A program made the translations under genes and the position numbers. A DNA stretch of 55,058 nt from assembly GCA_028280025.1 (NCBI GenBank), contig JANQMO010000030.1, positions 1 to 55,058 on the forward strand, given 5' to 3'. Numbering within the stretch: position 1 is the stretch's first letter; each line of letters begins with the position of its first letter. The notes beneath the pieces were generated by a model. The model did not search any database and was not told where the DNA came from. It saw only the letters and a program-made list of their open reading frames with translations. This document shows positions 1 to 8,130 of this stretch, piece after piece. This DNA comes from Chlorobium sp. (lineage in GTDB: Bacteria > Bacteroidota > Chlorobiia > Chlorobiales > Chlorobiaceae).

Positions 1-80
1 TGACTCGGGGACAGTGTGGGTCGCTACTCCTTCACTGGAGGGACTTGCACCCTTTATCTCCTGCCGGTCTCCCGGCGCAC
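1..80 (-). mobile_element. 5' end of a group II intron (domain I start), truncated by the window edge
   Basis: Read on the minus strand from position 80, the sequence opens with GTGCGCC. It continues with a CCGG-GAGA-CCGG hairpin and then AGGGTGCAAGTCCCT, which matches the 5' end and early domain I of bacterial group II introns (GTGCG start and the GGGTGMAAGTCCC element). The rest of the ribozyme and any reverse transcriptase would lie to the left of position 1. The exon/intron boundary would be 81/80. The call rests on motif recall only, since no fold or covariance search could be run. Confidence 0.6.
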
Positions 81-138
81 CCCAATACCGATTCCATCCT
101 ACTTCTTCCATTCCGCATTTTCCTCACCAGTACCATGC

Positions 139-158
139 GGGCGAAAAATTTTTCGCCC
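139..158 (-). terminator. 20-bp perfect palindrome downstream of kdsC, possible terminator
   Basis: Positions 139-148 read GGGCGAAAAA and 149-158 are its exact complement, giving a 10-bp-arm palindrome 36 bp past the kdsC stop. It could fold as a GC-based stem with an A/T top and end the kdsA-kdsC transcript. There is no clean U-tract after it, so the terminator role is tentative. Confidence 0.4.
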
Positions 159-171
159 CTACAACTTGCCG

Positions 172-195
172 ACTGAGAACTGAAGACTGCCCACT
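172..195. repeat. Degenerate heptamer array (ACTGNNN type)
   Basis: ACTG recurs every seven bases just past the kdsC stop (ACTGAGA-ACTGAAG-ACTGCCC-ACT). The same period-7 pattern recurs between genes at about 5101-5131, 8099-8133, 18184-18234 and 28147-28262. Confidence 0.6.
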
Positions 196-763
196 ACATC
201 CCGGTATACCTGCTATACTCCCACTTACCCTGCTCCTGAAGAATCAGTTCGACCATCTCCCGGATGCACCCTTTTCCTCCCTCGTAAGCCGAGATATAGG
301 TTACACGGTTGCGCAGATACTCGACACCATCGATCGGAGTGATGGTGAATGCGATTTTTTCCAGCAGAGGCACATCAACAATATCATCGGCAATATAGGC
401 GCAGTCGTCATCGGTAAGGCCGCGTAGCGCCTTGAATTCCTCGTACGCGTTCACTTTGCTGCCGCAGCCGAGATAGACATGCTCAACCCCGATCTTTTCA
501 AGAAGCTGCCGTTGCGCATCTCCCGAATGTTCAGAAAGAACGGCGATATGAAGGCCATTTTTCCGTGCCTCCTTAACAGCAAGGGCATCCCTCACATTGC
601 AGGAACAGCTTTCCTCTCCCCGGTCATTGACGGTTATCCGGCTGCCGGTCAGCACACCCTCTACGGGAAAAATCAGCGCCCTGACCTGTCGAAGTGCGTT
701 CTGCAGCCGTTCCGACGCGTCGCCGGCCGATAACTGAATTCCGAAATAGTTTACACCTGCCAC
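194..763 (-). CDS. kdsC: KdsC-family HAD protein lacking the catalytic aspartates
   Basis: This is a 189-residue HAD protein of KdsC type (3-deoxy-D-manno-octulosonate 8-phosphate phosphatase, lipopolysaccharide Kdo pathway). It lies 18 bp downstream of kdsA on the same strand, which supports the family call. The start is GTG at 763. Motif IV (YIADDIVD, about residues 123-130), a motif II Ser (about 77) and a motif III Lys (about 103) are present. Motif I, normally DxDG, reads FPVEG (Pro33, Glu35): the nucleophile Asp is Pro and the acid/base Asp is Glu. By HAD chemistry this protein should not turn over phosphate. It may be a pseudo-enzyme, a structural subunit or a decaying gene, with Kdo-8-P phosphatase supplied elsewhere. 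The frame is open throughout, so this is not a frameshift artefact. Confidence 0.8.
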   Translation of the reverse strand: MAGVNYFGIQLSAGDASERLQNALRQVRALIFPVEGVLTGSRITVNDRGEESCSCNVRDALAVKEARKNGLHIAVLSEHSGDAQRQLLEKIGVEHVYLGCGSKVNAYEEFKALRGLTDDDCAYIADDIVDVPLLEKIAFTITPIDGVEYLRNRVTYISAYEGGKGCIREMVELILQEQGKWEYSRYTGM

Positions 764-781
764 GTTACTTGTGTTGTTAGG

Positions 782-1627
782 TTAAGAAATGTGTTCCTTC
801 TTCATAAAGCGGTACAATGCCTCCAACTGTTCTGCGGCCGCTGGAAAATCCTGGAGTGCCAGCTGTGTCGAAGCGTCTGAAAGCGCTTTATCCGGATCGG
901 GATGCACCTCGAAAAACAGGCCGTCAGCCCCGGCTGCTACAGCGGCCCGCGCCATTGGCAAAAGATATTCCCTCTCTCCGCCGGAAACACCTTTACCTGC
1001 TGACGGGAGCTGAAGACTATGAGTAGCGTCATAGACAACCGGAACGCCTGTACGCCGCATTCCGGGGATCCCCCTGAAATCCACAACCAGGTTATGGTAT
1101 CCGAACATGGTTCCCCTTTCGGTCAGCATGACGTTCGCATTACCTGTACGGGTTACTTTTTCGAGCGCCATTGTCATATCTTCAGGGGCCATGTATTGCC
1201 CCTTTTTTATGTTGACGCAGAGACCGGATTTCCCGGCCGCGGTCAAAAGGTCGGTCTGGCGACAGAGGAACGCCGGTATCTGCAGGGCATCGACATATCG
1301 GGATGCATGTTCGACATCGCCGGTTTCATGAACGTCGGTAAGAACCGGAAGATCGAATGTTTCCCTGACCTCGGCCAGGATTTCAAGGGCCTCCCGGTCC
1401 CCGATACCCGTAAAGGAAGAAGCTGAAGATCGGTTTGCTTTTTTGAATGACCCCTTGAAGATAATGGGAAGCGCAAGCTTGTCACGAACCGTCGACAGAA
1501 CTGACGCCACCTCAAAAGCCATCTGCCTGCCTTCGATAATACAGGGTCCTGCAATAAAGAACAGTTGAGCGCCTCTCGAAAGAGTAACGCTGCCAACTGA
1601 AATCTGTTTTCTCTCTAGCTCAGGCAC
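782..1627 (-). CDS. kdsA: 3-deoxy-8-phosphooctulonate synthase (Kdo-8-P synthase)
   Basis: Condenses arabinose-5-phosphate and phosphoenolpyruvate to Kdo-8-phosphate in the cytosol, the first committed step to the inner-core sugar of lipopolysaccharide. The FIAGPCIIEG motif with Cys about 29 marks the metal-dependent class; metal-independent enzymes have Asn there. Other family blocks seen are FKGSFKKANRSS, VLTDVHE, NIKKGQYMAPEDM and VYDATHSLQLP. I chose the GTG at 1627, giving 281 residues, the usual family length. The frame stays open to 1849, but the extra 74 residues (Cys-rich, Trp-rich) resemble nothing in KdsA. A TTG at 1630 is an alternative. It is followed at 18 bp by the kdsC-like gene. 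Confidence 0.93.
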   Translation of the reverse strand: MPELERKQISVGSVTLSRGAQLFFIAGPCIIEGRQMAFEVASVLSTVRDKLALPIIFKGSFKKANRSSASSFTGIGDREALEILAEVRETFDLPVLTDVHETGDVEHASRYVDALQIPAFLCRQTDLLTAAGKSGLCVNIKKGQYMAPEDMTMALEKVTRTGNANVMLTERGTMFGYHNLVVDFRGIPGMRRTGVPVVYDATHSLQLPSAGKGVSGGEREYLLPMARAAVAAGADGLFFEVHPDPDKALSDASTQLALQDFPAAAEQLEALYRFMKKEHIS

Positions 1628-1996
1628 CAATTCACTTTTGCTTATCCATTCACATGACCGCCAGACACAAACCGGAAAAACAACATACATCGGTCTGCGC
1701 CATATTGCAAAATATATGCTTTTACAGCTCGAACATGGGCACTGCAAGGATTTCTTCTGAAAGACGACATTTGATATATGTGATGTGAAGCCACTCCGCA
1801 GACAATTATTCAACTGTTCACGTGAAACATAAACCCAACGTACCGCCACGGCCTCTCATGGTTCGCAAGGAACCAACGAACCATGGTGATGGTTTCCTCT
1901 TGTGTGCTTTCTTACACAGCAGCCTCTTTACTGTAGAAGGCTGATAAATTATATTTGTATGTATTGCAATTCTATAACTCATCATCATATAAAGCG
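1628..1996. other. Divergent intergenic region with a parS-like sequence and a small hairpin
   Basis: This 369-bp gap separates divergent kdsA and the truncated clpB. No credible gene is seen. It should hold the promoters of both operons, but I see no clear -35/-10 pair. Positions 1814-1829 match the bacterial parS 16-mer at 13 of 16 bases, including TTCACGTGAAACA without a mismatch. An 8-bp inverted repeat (ATGGTTCG at 1858-1865, CGAACCAT at 1877-1884) can form a hairpin. The region marks the place where the N-terminal half of ClpB would be expected but is absent. Confidence 0.5.
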
Positions 1997-3319
1997 ATGA
2001 ATTCTTCTGACACAAAGCACAGATTGGAAGACATTGAAAAACAGCTTGCAAACCTCCACGAGGAACAGCGAAGAATAAAAGCCCGCTGGGATGCGGAAAA
2101 AGAACTGATCCAGGAATCCAGCAAGCTCAAGTCTGAACTTGAAGATCTCAAGCACCAGGCTGAAGAATACGAAAGAAGCGGTGACTACGGCAAGGTTGCC
2201 GAAATCCGCTATGGACGGATCGCCGATATCGAAAAAGAGATAGAGGAAAACAAACAAAAAATAGAAACAAAACAGGCCGGGGGCGAACTGCTTATGAAAG
2301 AGGAGATCGACGCCGGAGACATTGCCGATATCGTGTCGAAATGGACAGGCATCCCTGTCAGCAAGATGCTCCAGTCGGAACGGCAGAAACTCCTGCACAT
2401 CGGCGAAGAGCTCCATAAACGCGTGGTTGGCCAGAAAAAGGCCGTTCAAGCTGTCAGCGAAGCCGTCAAGCGATCCCGGGCAGGCATGGGAGACGAAAAA
2501 AAGCCGATCGGTTCATTTATTTTTCTGGGACCGACAGGCGTCGGCAAAACCGAGCTTGCCCGCACTCTTGCCGAATACCTCTTCGATGATGAAGATGCGA
2601 TGATCCGGATCGACATGAGCGAATACATGGAATCGCACACTGTCAGCCGCCTTGTCGGCGCGCCTCCGGGATATGTCGGCTATGAAGAGGGTGGACAGCT
2701 TACCGAAGCGGTCCGCAGAAAACCTTTTTCCGTGGTGCTTCTTGACGAAATTGAAAAAGCGCACCCCGATGTTTTCAATATCCTGCTCCAGATCCTCGAT
2801 GACGGAAGACTGACCGACAGCAAAGGGCACACGGTCAATTTCAAGAACACCATCATCATCATGACGAGCAACATCGGCGCCCAGCTCATACAGAGCGAAA
2901 TGGAAAAGCTGGACAATGCAAACCGTGACGACGTTCTCGAAAACCTTCAGAACAAACTCTTCCAGTTGCTCAAACAGCAGGTCCGGCCGGAGTTTCTCAA
3001 CCGTATCGACGAAGTCATTCTCTTCACGCCGCTCAGCAGGGAGGATCTCGAACAAATTGTCACGATACAGTTCAACATGATCAGGAAACTCGCAAACAGG
3101 CAGAAAATCAACCTGAACCTTGAGAAAGACGCCCTTTTATGGCTTGCCAATGCAGGATTCGACCCGGCATTCGGAGCCCGTCCGCTCAAGCGCGTCATGC
3201 AGCGCAACATCACCAACAGGCTGTCGGAAATGATTCTTGAAGGCACCGTTCAGGAAGGCGATACCGTCAACATATCAATAAAAAACGGCGACCTCAATCT
3301 TGAAAAAACAACCGGCTGA
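1997..3319 (+). CDS. ClpB-like C-terminal half only: middle coiled coil plus second AAA+ domain
   Basis: The product (440 residues from the ATG at 1997, or 454 from 1955) is closely similar to the C-terminal half of the disaggregase ClpB/Hsp104. Residues about 5-100 are the end of the M-domain coiled coil (KHRLEDIEKQL, AEIRYGRI). Next comes the linker DIVSKWTGIPVSK, then NBD2 with Walker A GPTGVGKT (about 177), pore loop GYVGYEEGG, Walker B VVLLDEIEKAHPD (about 246), sensor 1 MTSNIG and sensor 2 GARPLKR (about 392). The N domain and all of NBD1 are missing, and nothing upstream encodes them. The fragment is intact and ends by overlapping nagZ (TGATG). It may be a genuine single-ring ClpB derivative or the 3' remnant of a rearranged clpB. 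Full ClpB is about 860 residues. Confidence 0.9.
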   Translation: MNSSDTKHRLEDIEKQLANLHEEQRRIKARWDAEKELIQESSKLKSELEDLKHQAEEYERSGDYGKVAEIRYGRIADIEKEIEENKQKIETKQAGGELLMKEEIDAGDIADIVSKWTGIPVSKMLQSERQKLLHIGEELHKRVVGQKKAVQAVSEAVKRSRAGMGDEKKPIGSFIFLGPTGVGKTELARTLAEYLFDDEDAMIRIDMSEYMESHTVSRLVGAPPGYVGYEEGGQLTEAVRRKPFSVVLLDEIEKAHPDVFNILLQILDDGRLTDSKGHTVNFKNTIIIMTSNIGAQLIQSEMEKLDNANRDDVLENLQNKLFQLLKQQVRPEFLNRIDEVILFTPLSREDLEQIVTIQFNMIRKLANRQKINLNLEKDALLWLANAGFDPAFGARPLKRVMQRNITNRLSEMILEGTVQEGDTVNISIKNGDLNLEKTTG

Positions 3320-4464
3320 TGAAAACGCCCCTGTACCGTAGCACAACAGCCGTAATGCTGCTCTTGTGCTCAGTGCTTGCAACCACACTCACGACCTGTG
3401 CGGCAGCCTCAACGGCCAGGGATGGGTTGACCGCAAAAATCGGCCAGATGATCATGGTCGGCTTCAGGGGGGCATCGCTTGCCGATGCCCCGGCACTCGA
3501 AAAGGATATAGAAACGCTGAACCTTGGCGGTGTCGTGCTTTTCGACTATGATGTCCCCACGAAATCCCCCGGCAGAAACATCACGTCGCCTGAGCAGTTG
3601 AGAAAGCTCACCCGTGAGCTGCAGCATGCTGCTGAGACACCGCTCTTCATAGCGGTCGACCAGGAAGGAGGCAGGGTTGCCAGGCTGAAAGCAAAATACG
3701 GTTTCCCGGAAACCGTCTCAGCCGAAAAGCTGGGCGCCTTCAACGATCCTGACAGCACCTACCGGGCAACACTGACAATCGCCGGCGCCCTTGAAAAAGC
3801 CGGCATCAACATGAATTTCGCCCCGGTGGTCGATCTCGACAGCAATCCCGACAATCCGGTGATCGGCGGACTGGAAAGAAGTTTTTCATCGGATCCCGGC
3901 GCTGTTTCTTCCCAGGCTGCAGCAGTCATCAGAGCGCTGCACGAGAAAAACGTGATCGCGGCCCTGAAGCACTTTCCCGGCCATGGCAGCTCGTCAACCG
4001 ACACGCACAAGGATTTCACCGATATCACCGACAGCTGGAGCAACAACGAACTCTCACCTTACCGGAACCTGATCGAAAACGGCTATGACGACCTTGTGAT
4101 GACCGCCCACGTCTATAATGCCATGCTCGATACCGAGCACCCTGCAACACTGTCCAAACCTGTGATCACCGGGCTGTTGCGTGATTCGCTCGGATTCAAC
4201 GGTATTGTGATCAGCGACGATATGCAGATGCGCGCCGTTGCCGGACACTACAGTCTCGAGAGATCGATCCGCCTGGCGGTCGAGGCCGGTGTTGACATCC
4301 TTCTTTTTGCCAACAATTCGAGCTATGATCCCGACATCGCAAGAAAAGCCGTCTCGATCGTCCGCTCCCTTGTGGACACCGGCACGATCTCCCCTGAAAG
4401 GATCGACAGTTCCTACCGCCGCATCACGGCCATCAAACAGCACTACCTCAATGCATCTCCATGA
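3319..4464 (+). CDS. nagZ: Beta-N-acetylhexosaminidase, glycoside hydrolase family 3
   Basis: A 381-residue GH3 enzyme that removes N-acetylglucosamine from muropeptides during peptidoglycan recycling, or in this form in the cell envelope. The N-terminus has a hydrophobic export segment (about residues 8-28) ending LTTCAAAS, so it is exported; the LTTC is a poor lipobox. The TIM barrel shows VDQEGGRVARL, NFAPVVDLD, the NagZ signature KHFPGHGSSSTDTHKD with the catalytic His-Asp pair, and the nucleophile loop VISDDMQM. The length suits a single-domain NagZ with signal peptide. Its start overlaps the ClpB-like stop, and its own stop overlaps sixA by four bases, so the three are one transcription unit. 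Confidence 0.9.
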   Translation: MKTPLYRSTTAVMLLLCSVLATTLTTCAAASTARDGLTAKIGQMIMVGFRGASLADAPALEKDIETLNLGGVVLFDYDVPTKSPGRNITSPEQLRKLTRELQHAAETPLFIAVDQEGGRVARLKAKYGFPETVSAEKLGAFNDPDSTYRATLTIAGALEKAGINMNFAPVVDLDSNPDNPVIGGLERSFSSDPGAVSSQAAAVIRALHEKNVIAALKHFPGHGSSSTDTHKDFTDITDSWSNNELSPYRNLIENGYDDLVMTAHVYNAMLDTEHPATLSKPVITGLLRDSLGFNGIVISDDMQMRAVAGHYSLERSIRLAVEAGVDILLFANNSSYDPDIARKAVSIVRSLVDTGTISPERIDSSYRRITAIKQHYLNASP

Positions 4465-4955
4465 AAACACTCTACCTTGTCAGACATGCCAAATCAAGCT
4501 GGGACAACGCAAACCTTGCTGATTTCGACCGCCCCCTGAACAAGCGCGGGCTTACAGCCGCTCCATTCATGGCCAACCTGATGCGTCAAAAAGAGGTACG
4601 CCCCGACCTCGTTCTTTCGAGCCCCGCAAACCGCGCACTGACAACGGCGGAAACATTCTGTGAAATCCTGGAATATCCGGTCGAAAAAATCGAGCAAAGG
4701 ATCGAGATATATGAAGGCGGGCTCAACCATATGCTGAGTATTGTCCGCGCCATACCGGACAATGTTTCGGCACCCATGCTGTTCGGCCATAATCCCACAT
4801 TCACGGTCTTCGCGAATTTCGTTACCGGTACCCACCTTGACAACATCGTCACCTGCGGTATCGTCAGGATTGCCATGAGCATCGATTCCTGGCAGGAAAC
4901 GGGAATAGATTCGGGCGAACTGGTGTGGTACGAGTATCCGAAAAAATACAAATAA
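4461..4955 (+). CDS. sixA: Phosphohistidine phosphatase SixA-type, histidine phosphatase superfamily
   Basis: A 164-residue single-domain protein opening MKTLYLVRHAKSSWD, the RHA (for RHG) signature of the SixA branch, with His9 the predicted phosphoacceptor. FDRPLNKRG, LSSPANRALTTAE and GHNPTF complete the active-site set (second Arg, distal His). SixA proteins dephosphorylate phosphohistidine on phosphotransfer proteins; the partner here is unknown. It overlaps nagZ by ATGA, implying translational coupling. The alternative is a small phosphatase acting on phosphorylated metabolites, as the superfamily is broad. Confidence 0.85.
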   Translation: MKTLYLVRHAKSSWDNANLADFDRPLNKRGLTAAPFMANLMRQKEVRPDLVLSSPANRALTTAETFCEILEYPVEKIEQRIEIYEGGLNHMLSIVRAIPDNVSAPMLFGHNPTFTVFANFVTGTHLDNIVTCGIVRIAMSIDSWQETGIDSGELVWYEYPKKYK

Positions 4956-5141
4956 GGAGTAGCGCACTTTGTGCGCAAGAGTAAGGGGAAATAGGCAGTG
5001 GGCAGTGAGAGAATATAATTTTGGCGATTTCTTATGCAAATAAAAAAGACCTGAACACTAAAAACTGGAAACTGCCAATTGCACCTCCAAACTCCCCTGG
5101 CTGCCAACTGAGAACCGAATACTGTGAACTGAAAAAGGAGG
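4956..5141. repeat. Convergent intergenic gap with palindromic repeat and heptamer array
   Basis: Between the convergent sixA and gpsA stops lies a GCGCACTTTGTGCGC palindrome at 4962-4976. It is an inverted copy of the palindrome found at 16489-16503 and 18160-18174, sharing the flanking GGAGTAGCG. It may act as a terminator stem. It is followed at about 5101-5131 by ACTGNNN heptamers. No gene is seen. Confidence 0.6.
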
Positions 5142-6140
5142 TCAACGCTCCTTTTTCAACTCCCTTGTCATCAGGTCCAGGATGGCTTCTTCGGCGGGTT
5201 TGTTTTCGAAAAGCATGCCGTAGACCGCTTCGGTAATCGGCATGTCCACGCCAAGCTTTCGGCTCAGGTTGTACACGGCTTTCGTTGTAGACACTCCTTC
5301 GGCAACCATCTTCATCTCGCTTATAATTTCATCGAGATGCTTTCCCTTGCCGATCTCCTCGCCAACATAACGGTTCCTGCTATGGCGGCTGAGACAGGTC
5401 ACAACCAGATCGCCGATACCGGAAAGGCCGGACAGGGTTAACGGATCGCCGCCAAGCTTCGCTGCCAGCCTCGAGATTTCCGCAAGCCCTCTGGTAATGA
5501 TGGCGGCTTTGGCATTGTCACCAAAACCCAGACCGTCTGAAATTCCTGCAGCAATGGCAATGATGTTTTTCACCGATCCGGCGATTTCAACGCCGACGAC
5601 GTCGGTGTTGACATAGACGCGGAACATGTCCGTATGGAAAACCTCCTGAACCTTTTCCGCCGTCTCGATAGAAGAGGATGCCGATACGAGCGTGGTAGGA
5701 TGTTTTCGCGACACCTCTTCGGCATGGCTCGGACCGTAGAGCACGGCAACCCTCCCGGAGGATACATCGGGCAATATTTCCAGGATAACCTCGGTCAGGC
5801 GCTTACCGGTTTCAAGTTCAATGCCTTTAGCGACATTGACAAAGATCGTATCGCCGGGCGAATATTCTCCAAGGGACAACAGCGTTTCCCGCAACGCCTG
5901 GGACGGAACTGCGGTAACGATCATGTCCGCACCTGTAACTGCGCGGTCAATATCGCCTTCAACCCTGAGGTTTTCGGGAAAAGTGATCCCGGGAAGATAC
6001 CGGCTGTTCTGGCGGGTTCGATCAAGTTCGCGGGCAAAATCGGGCCGATGTGACCAGAGACATACATCCAATCCCTTTTCAGCAAGCAGAACGGCAAGCG
6101 TCGTTCCCCAGCTCCCCGCACCCAGAACGGCAATGTTCAT
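5142..6140 (-). CDS. gpsA: Glycerol-3-phosphate dehydrogenase [NAD(P)+]
   Basis: Reduces dihydroxyacetone phosphate to sn-glycerol-3-phosphate, the backbone for phospholipids. Its 332 residues are the family norm. The N-terminal Rossmann motif GAGSWGTTLA (about 7-16), LWSHRPD, the AVPSQALR turn, GPSHAEEV, the catalytic Lys in GSVKNIIAIAAG and the signature LSGIGDLVVTCLS are all present. It sits 23 bp downstream of plsY on the same strand, which uses its product, so the two form a lipid-precursor pair. Confidence 0.95.
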   Translation of the reverse strand: MNIAVLGAGSWGTTLAVLLAEKGLDVCLWSHRPDFARELDRTRQNSRYLPGITFPENLRVEGDIDRAVTGADMIVTAVPSQALRETLLSLGEYSPGDTIFVNVAKGIELETGKRLTEVILEILPDVSSGRVAVLYGPSHAEEVSRKHPTTLVSASSSIETAEKVQEVFHTDMFRVYVNTDVVGVEIAGSVKNIIAIAAGISDGLGFGDNAKAAIITRGLAEISRLAAKLGGDPLTLSGLSGIGDLVVTCLSRHSRNRYVGEEIGKGKHLDEIISEMKMVAEGVSTTKAVYNLSRKLGVDMPITEAVYGMLFENKPAEEAILDLMTRELKKER

Positions 6141-6163
6141 TATCCTCTCCCGGCCATCCGGCG

Positions 6164-6874
6164 TCAGGAATGGCCATGAAATTTCACACGGTTTTCATTG
6201 CCCGACAGAAGGCGCCTGATATTTTCCCTGTGTGTATAAATAATAGCAAGAGCGACAATCAACCCGAAAATCAGAAGATGATAATCAAGGCTGTCCTGAA
6301 TATAGACCCTTGTATTGAACAGATTGATATAGTAATCCTTTGCGCTGCCGAGATCGAAAAGGTATTTTCTGACCGCGATAATGACCGGGAACGCCACCGC
6401 AGCCAGCATCGACGCGACGGAAACATACCGTGAAACAAATATTACAAGAAGGAAAATCCCCAGGACGATAAGTGTCGTTACCGGTGCGATACCAAACATC
6501 ATACCGGCTGCTGTACTGACGCCTTTTCCGCCGCGGAACCCGGCAAAAACGGTAAAAACGTGCCCGAAAACCGCAGAGAGCCCGGCTATGAGACGCAGCG
6601 CAACAGGGTTCATGTCCGGAAGAGGCCCGAAAACAGGGTTGGCCTCGAAAAAGACCACGACGGATATCGCTGCGATTGCACCCTTGACAATATCGAGAAC
6701 AGTAACGGCCAGGCCGATTTTCCAGCCCAGAACCCTGAATGCATTCGTTCCGCCGGCATTACCGCTGCCGAAATTGCGGATATCGATCCCTCTGAGCAGT
6801 TTACCGGCAATAATGCTTGTAGGAATGGAGCCGATAAGATAGCTGATCGCCAGAATGATAACTAAAGTAAGCAT
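6164..6874 (-). CDS. plsY: Glycerol-3-phosphate acyltransferase PlsY
   Basis: Integral membrane acyl-phosphate:glycerol-3-phosphate acyltransferase, making lysophosphatidic acid in the inner membrane. Hallmarks are the N-terminal SYLIGSIPTSIIAGKL, the loop DIRNFGSGNAGGTNAFRVLG, the AVFGHVFTVFAGFRGGKGV motif and several hydrophobic helices. At 236 residues it is a little long. The C-terminal half carries an added charged loop (about residues 165-195) before the last helix, IYTHRENIRRLLSG. It directly precedes gpsA; purM lies 105 bp upstream on the same strand. Confidence 0.94.
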   Translation of the reverse strand: MLTLVIILAISYLIGSIPTSIIAGKLLRGIDIRNFGSGNAGGTNAFRVLGWKIGLAVTVLDIVKGAIAAISVVVFFEANPVFGPLPDMNPVALRLIAGLSAVFGHVFTVFAGFRGGKGVSTAAGMMFGIAPVTTLIVLGIFLLVIFVSRYVSVASMLAAVAFPVIIAVRKYLFDLGSAKDYYINLFNTRVYIQDSLDYHLLIFGLIVALAIIYTHRENIRRLLSGNENRVKFHGHS

Positions 6875-6979
6875 AATGGTACAGGTTCTGTTTTACATGC
6901 CTGCAAACGATGAAGGACTGCTTTGTTCGTCTTCATGGTCACAATGCGCTGCTTCGAAAAAAGAAAGAACGCCCAAAAG

Positions 6980-7969
6980 TCATTGAGCAACGGTCCGGCC
7001 TATAATGTAAGCATTTTCACCAGAGGATTTCAACTTATCGAGAAAGGGGGCGGCAGCGTCAGCCGCAACGATCATCACCAGCCCGATACCGAGGTTAAAT
7101 GTCCTCTGCATGTCATGTTCGGGAACCTTCCCCTCCCTGCGAATAATATCGAAAATAACCGGCTCCGGCCATGAACGCCACTCCACATCGAGGCCAAGCC
7201 CCTCCGGAACGATCCGCATGGTGTTTCCCAAAAGTCCGCCGCCGGTTATATGCGACATGCCGTGGAGATCGGGGGAATCAAGAAAAGGTTTCACCACCTG
7301 CAGATAAGAGCGATGCACGTTCAGGAGCTCATCTCCGACCGCACCTGAAAGCCCGTCGAAGGTCTGCTTCATTCTGCCTTCGAATACTTTTCGGGCAAGC
7401 GAATACCCGTTTGTGTGCAAACCTGTTGACGGAAGCCCGATCAAAACGTCGCCCTCCGTCACGGATGAGCCGTTGATGATCCTTTCCCGGTCTACGACGC
7501 CGACAATGGTCCCGGCAAGATCAAAATCACCGGCAGCATAGACTCCCGGCATTTCCGCTGTTTCACCTCCAATAAGAGCACAGCCGTTTTCCCTGCAGGC
7601 AGCAACCATCCCCTTGACAATATCTGCTGCCGTCCCGGGACGCAGCTGACCGCATGCATAGTAATCGAGAAAAAAAAGAGGCGTTGCCCCGCAAACAAGG
7701 ATATCGTTGACGCAATGGTTGATAAGGCATGCTCCTATGGTATCGTAGCGGCCCATTTCCGCCGCAACCTTGAGCTTGGTCCCGACACCGTCGATACTGC
7801 TTACGAGCACCGGGTCGGCACAGCCGGAAAAATCCGGCCGAAAAAATCCCCCGAACGCCCCGATATCGGTCATGACACCAGACGTAAAGGTCTTGCGGAC
7901 CTGCGGCTTGATCAAACGGACAAATTCTTCGCCTGCACTTATATCAACTCCTGCCGCCTTGTAATCCAT
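6980..7969 (-). CDS. purM: Phosphoribosylformylglycinamidine cyclo-ligase
   Basis: AIR synthetase, the fifth step of purine synthesis (ATP-dependent ring closure of FGAM). The 329-residue product begins MDYKAAGVDISAGEEFVRLI and has SSIDGVGTKLKVA, the GGETAEMPGVY signature, LPSTGLHTNGYSLAR and the GGGLLGNTMRI block. The family length is about 345. The 161-bp gap upstream to lysC contains a heptamer array and no gene, so it may have its own promoter. Confidence 0.95.
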   Translation of the reverse strand: MDYKAAGVDISAGEEFVRLIKPQVRKTFTSGVMTDIGAFGGFFRPDFSGCADPVLVSSIDGVGTKLKVAAEMGRYDTIGACLINHCVNDILVCGATPLFFLDYYACGQLRPGTAADIVKGMVAACRENGCALIGGETAEMPGVYAAGDFDLAGTIVGVVDRERIINGSSVTEGDVLIGLPSTGLHTNGYSLARKVFEGRMKQTFDGLSGAVGDELLNVHRSYLQVVKPFLDSPDLHGMSHITGGGLLGNTMRIVPEGLGLDVEWRSWPEPVIFDIIRREGKVPEHDMQRTFNLGIGLVMIVAADAAAPFLDKLKSSGENAYIIGRTVAQ

Positions 7970-8094
7970 ATCGCTCTTTGATTTTAGCGTTTCAACGTAC
8001 TATAACCCTGCGTTTTTCCGCCGGCAGGATCGTTTCCAACTCCCGGCAAGCGTCTGAAATCGCTTCCGCAACGCAAACAAGAACCGCTGACAGC

Positions 8095-8130
8095 TCCGCA
8101 TACTGATGACTGTTCACTGCAGACTGCCAA
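8095..8130. repeat. Heptamer array in the lysC-purM gap
   Basis: ACTG is repeated at seven-base spacing (CATACTG-ATGACTG-TTCACTG-CAGACTG-CCAACTA) immediately after the lysC stop. It is the same degenerate pattern as in the other gaps. Confidence 0.6.

Noticed and set aside
1628..1849. N-terminal extension of KdsA rich in Cys and Trp
   Set aside because: The frame is open by chance; KdsA proteins are about 280 residues and the extension has no similarity to the family or to a zinc domain I know.
1955..1996. Earlier start (MYVLQFY...) for the ClpB-like protein
   Set aside because: Fourteen extra residues with no match to ClpB and no Shine-Dalgarno; ATG at 1997 is nearer the point where homology begins, though not proven.
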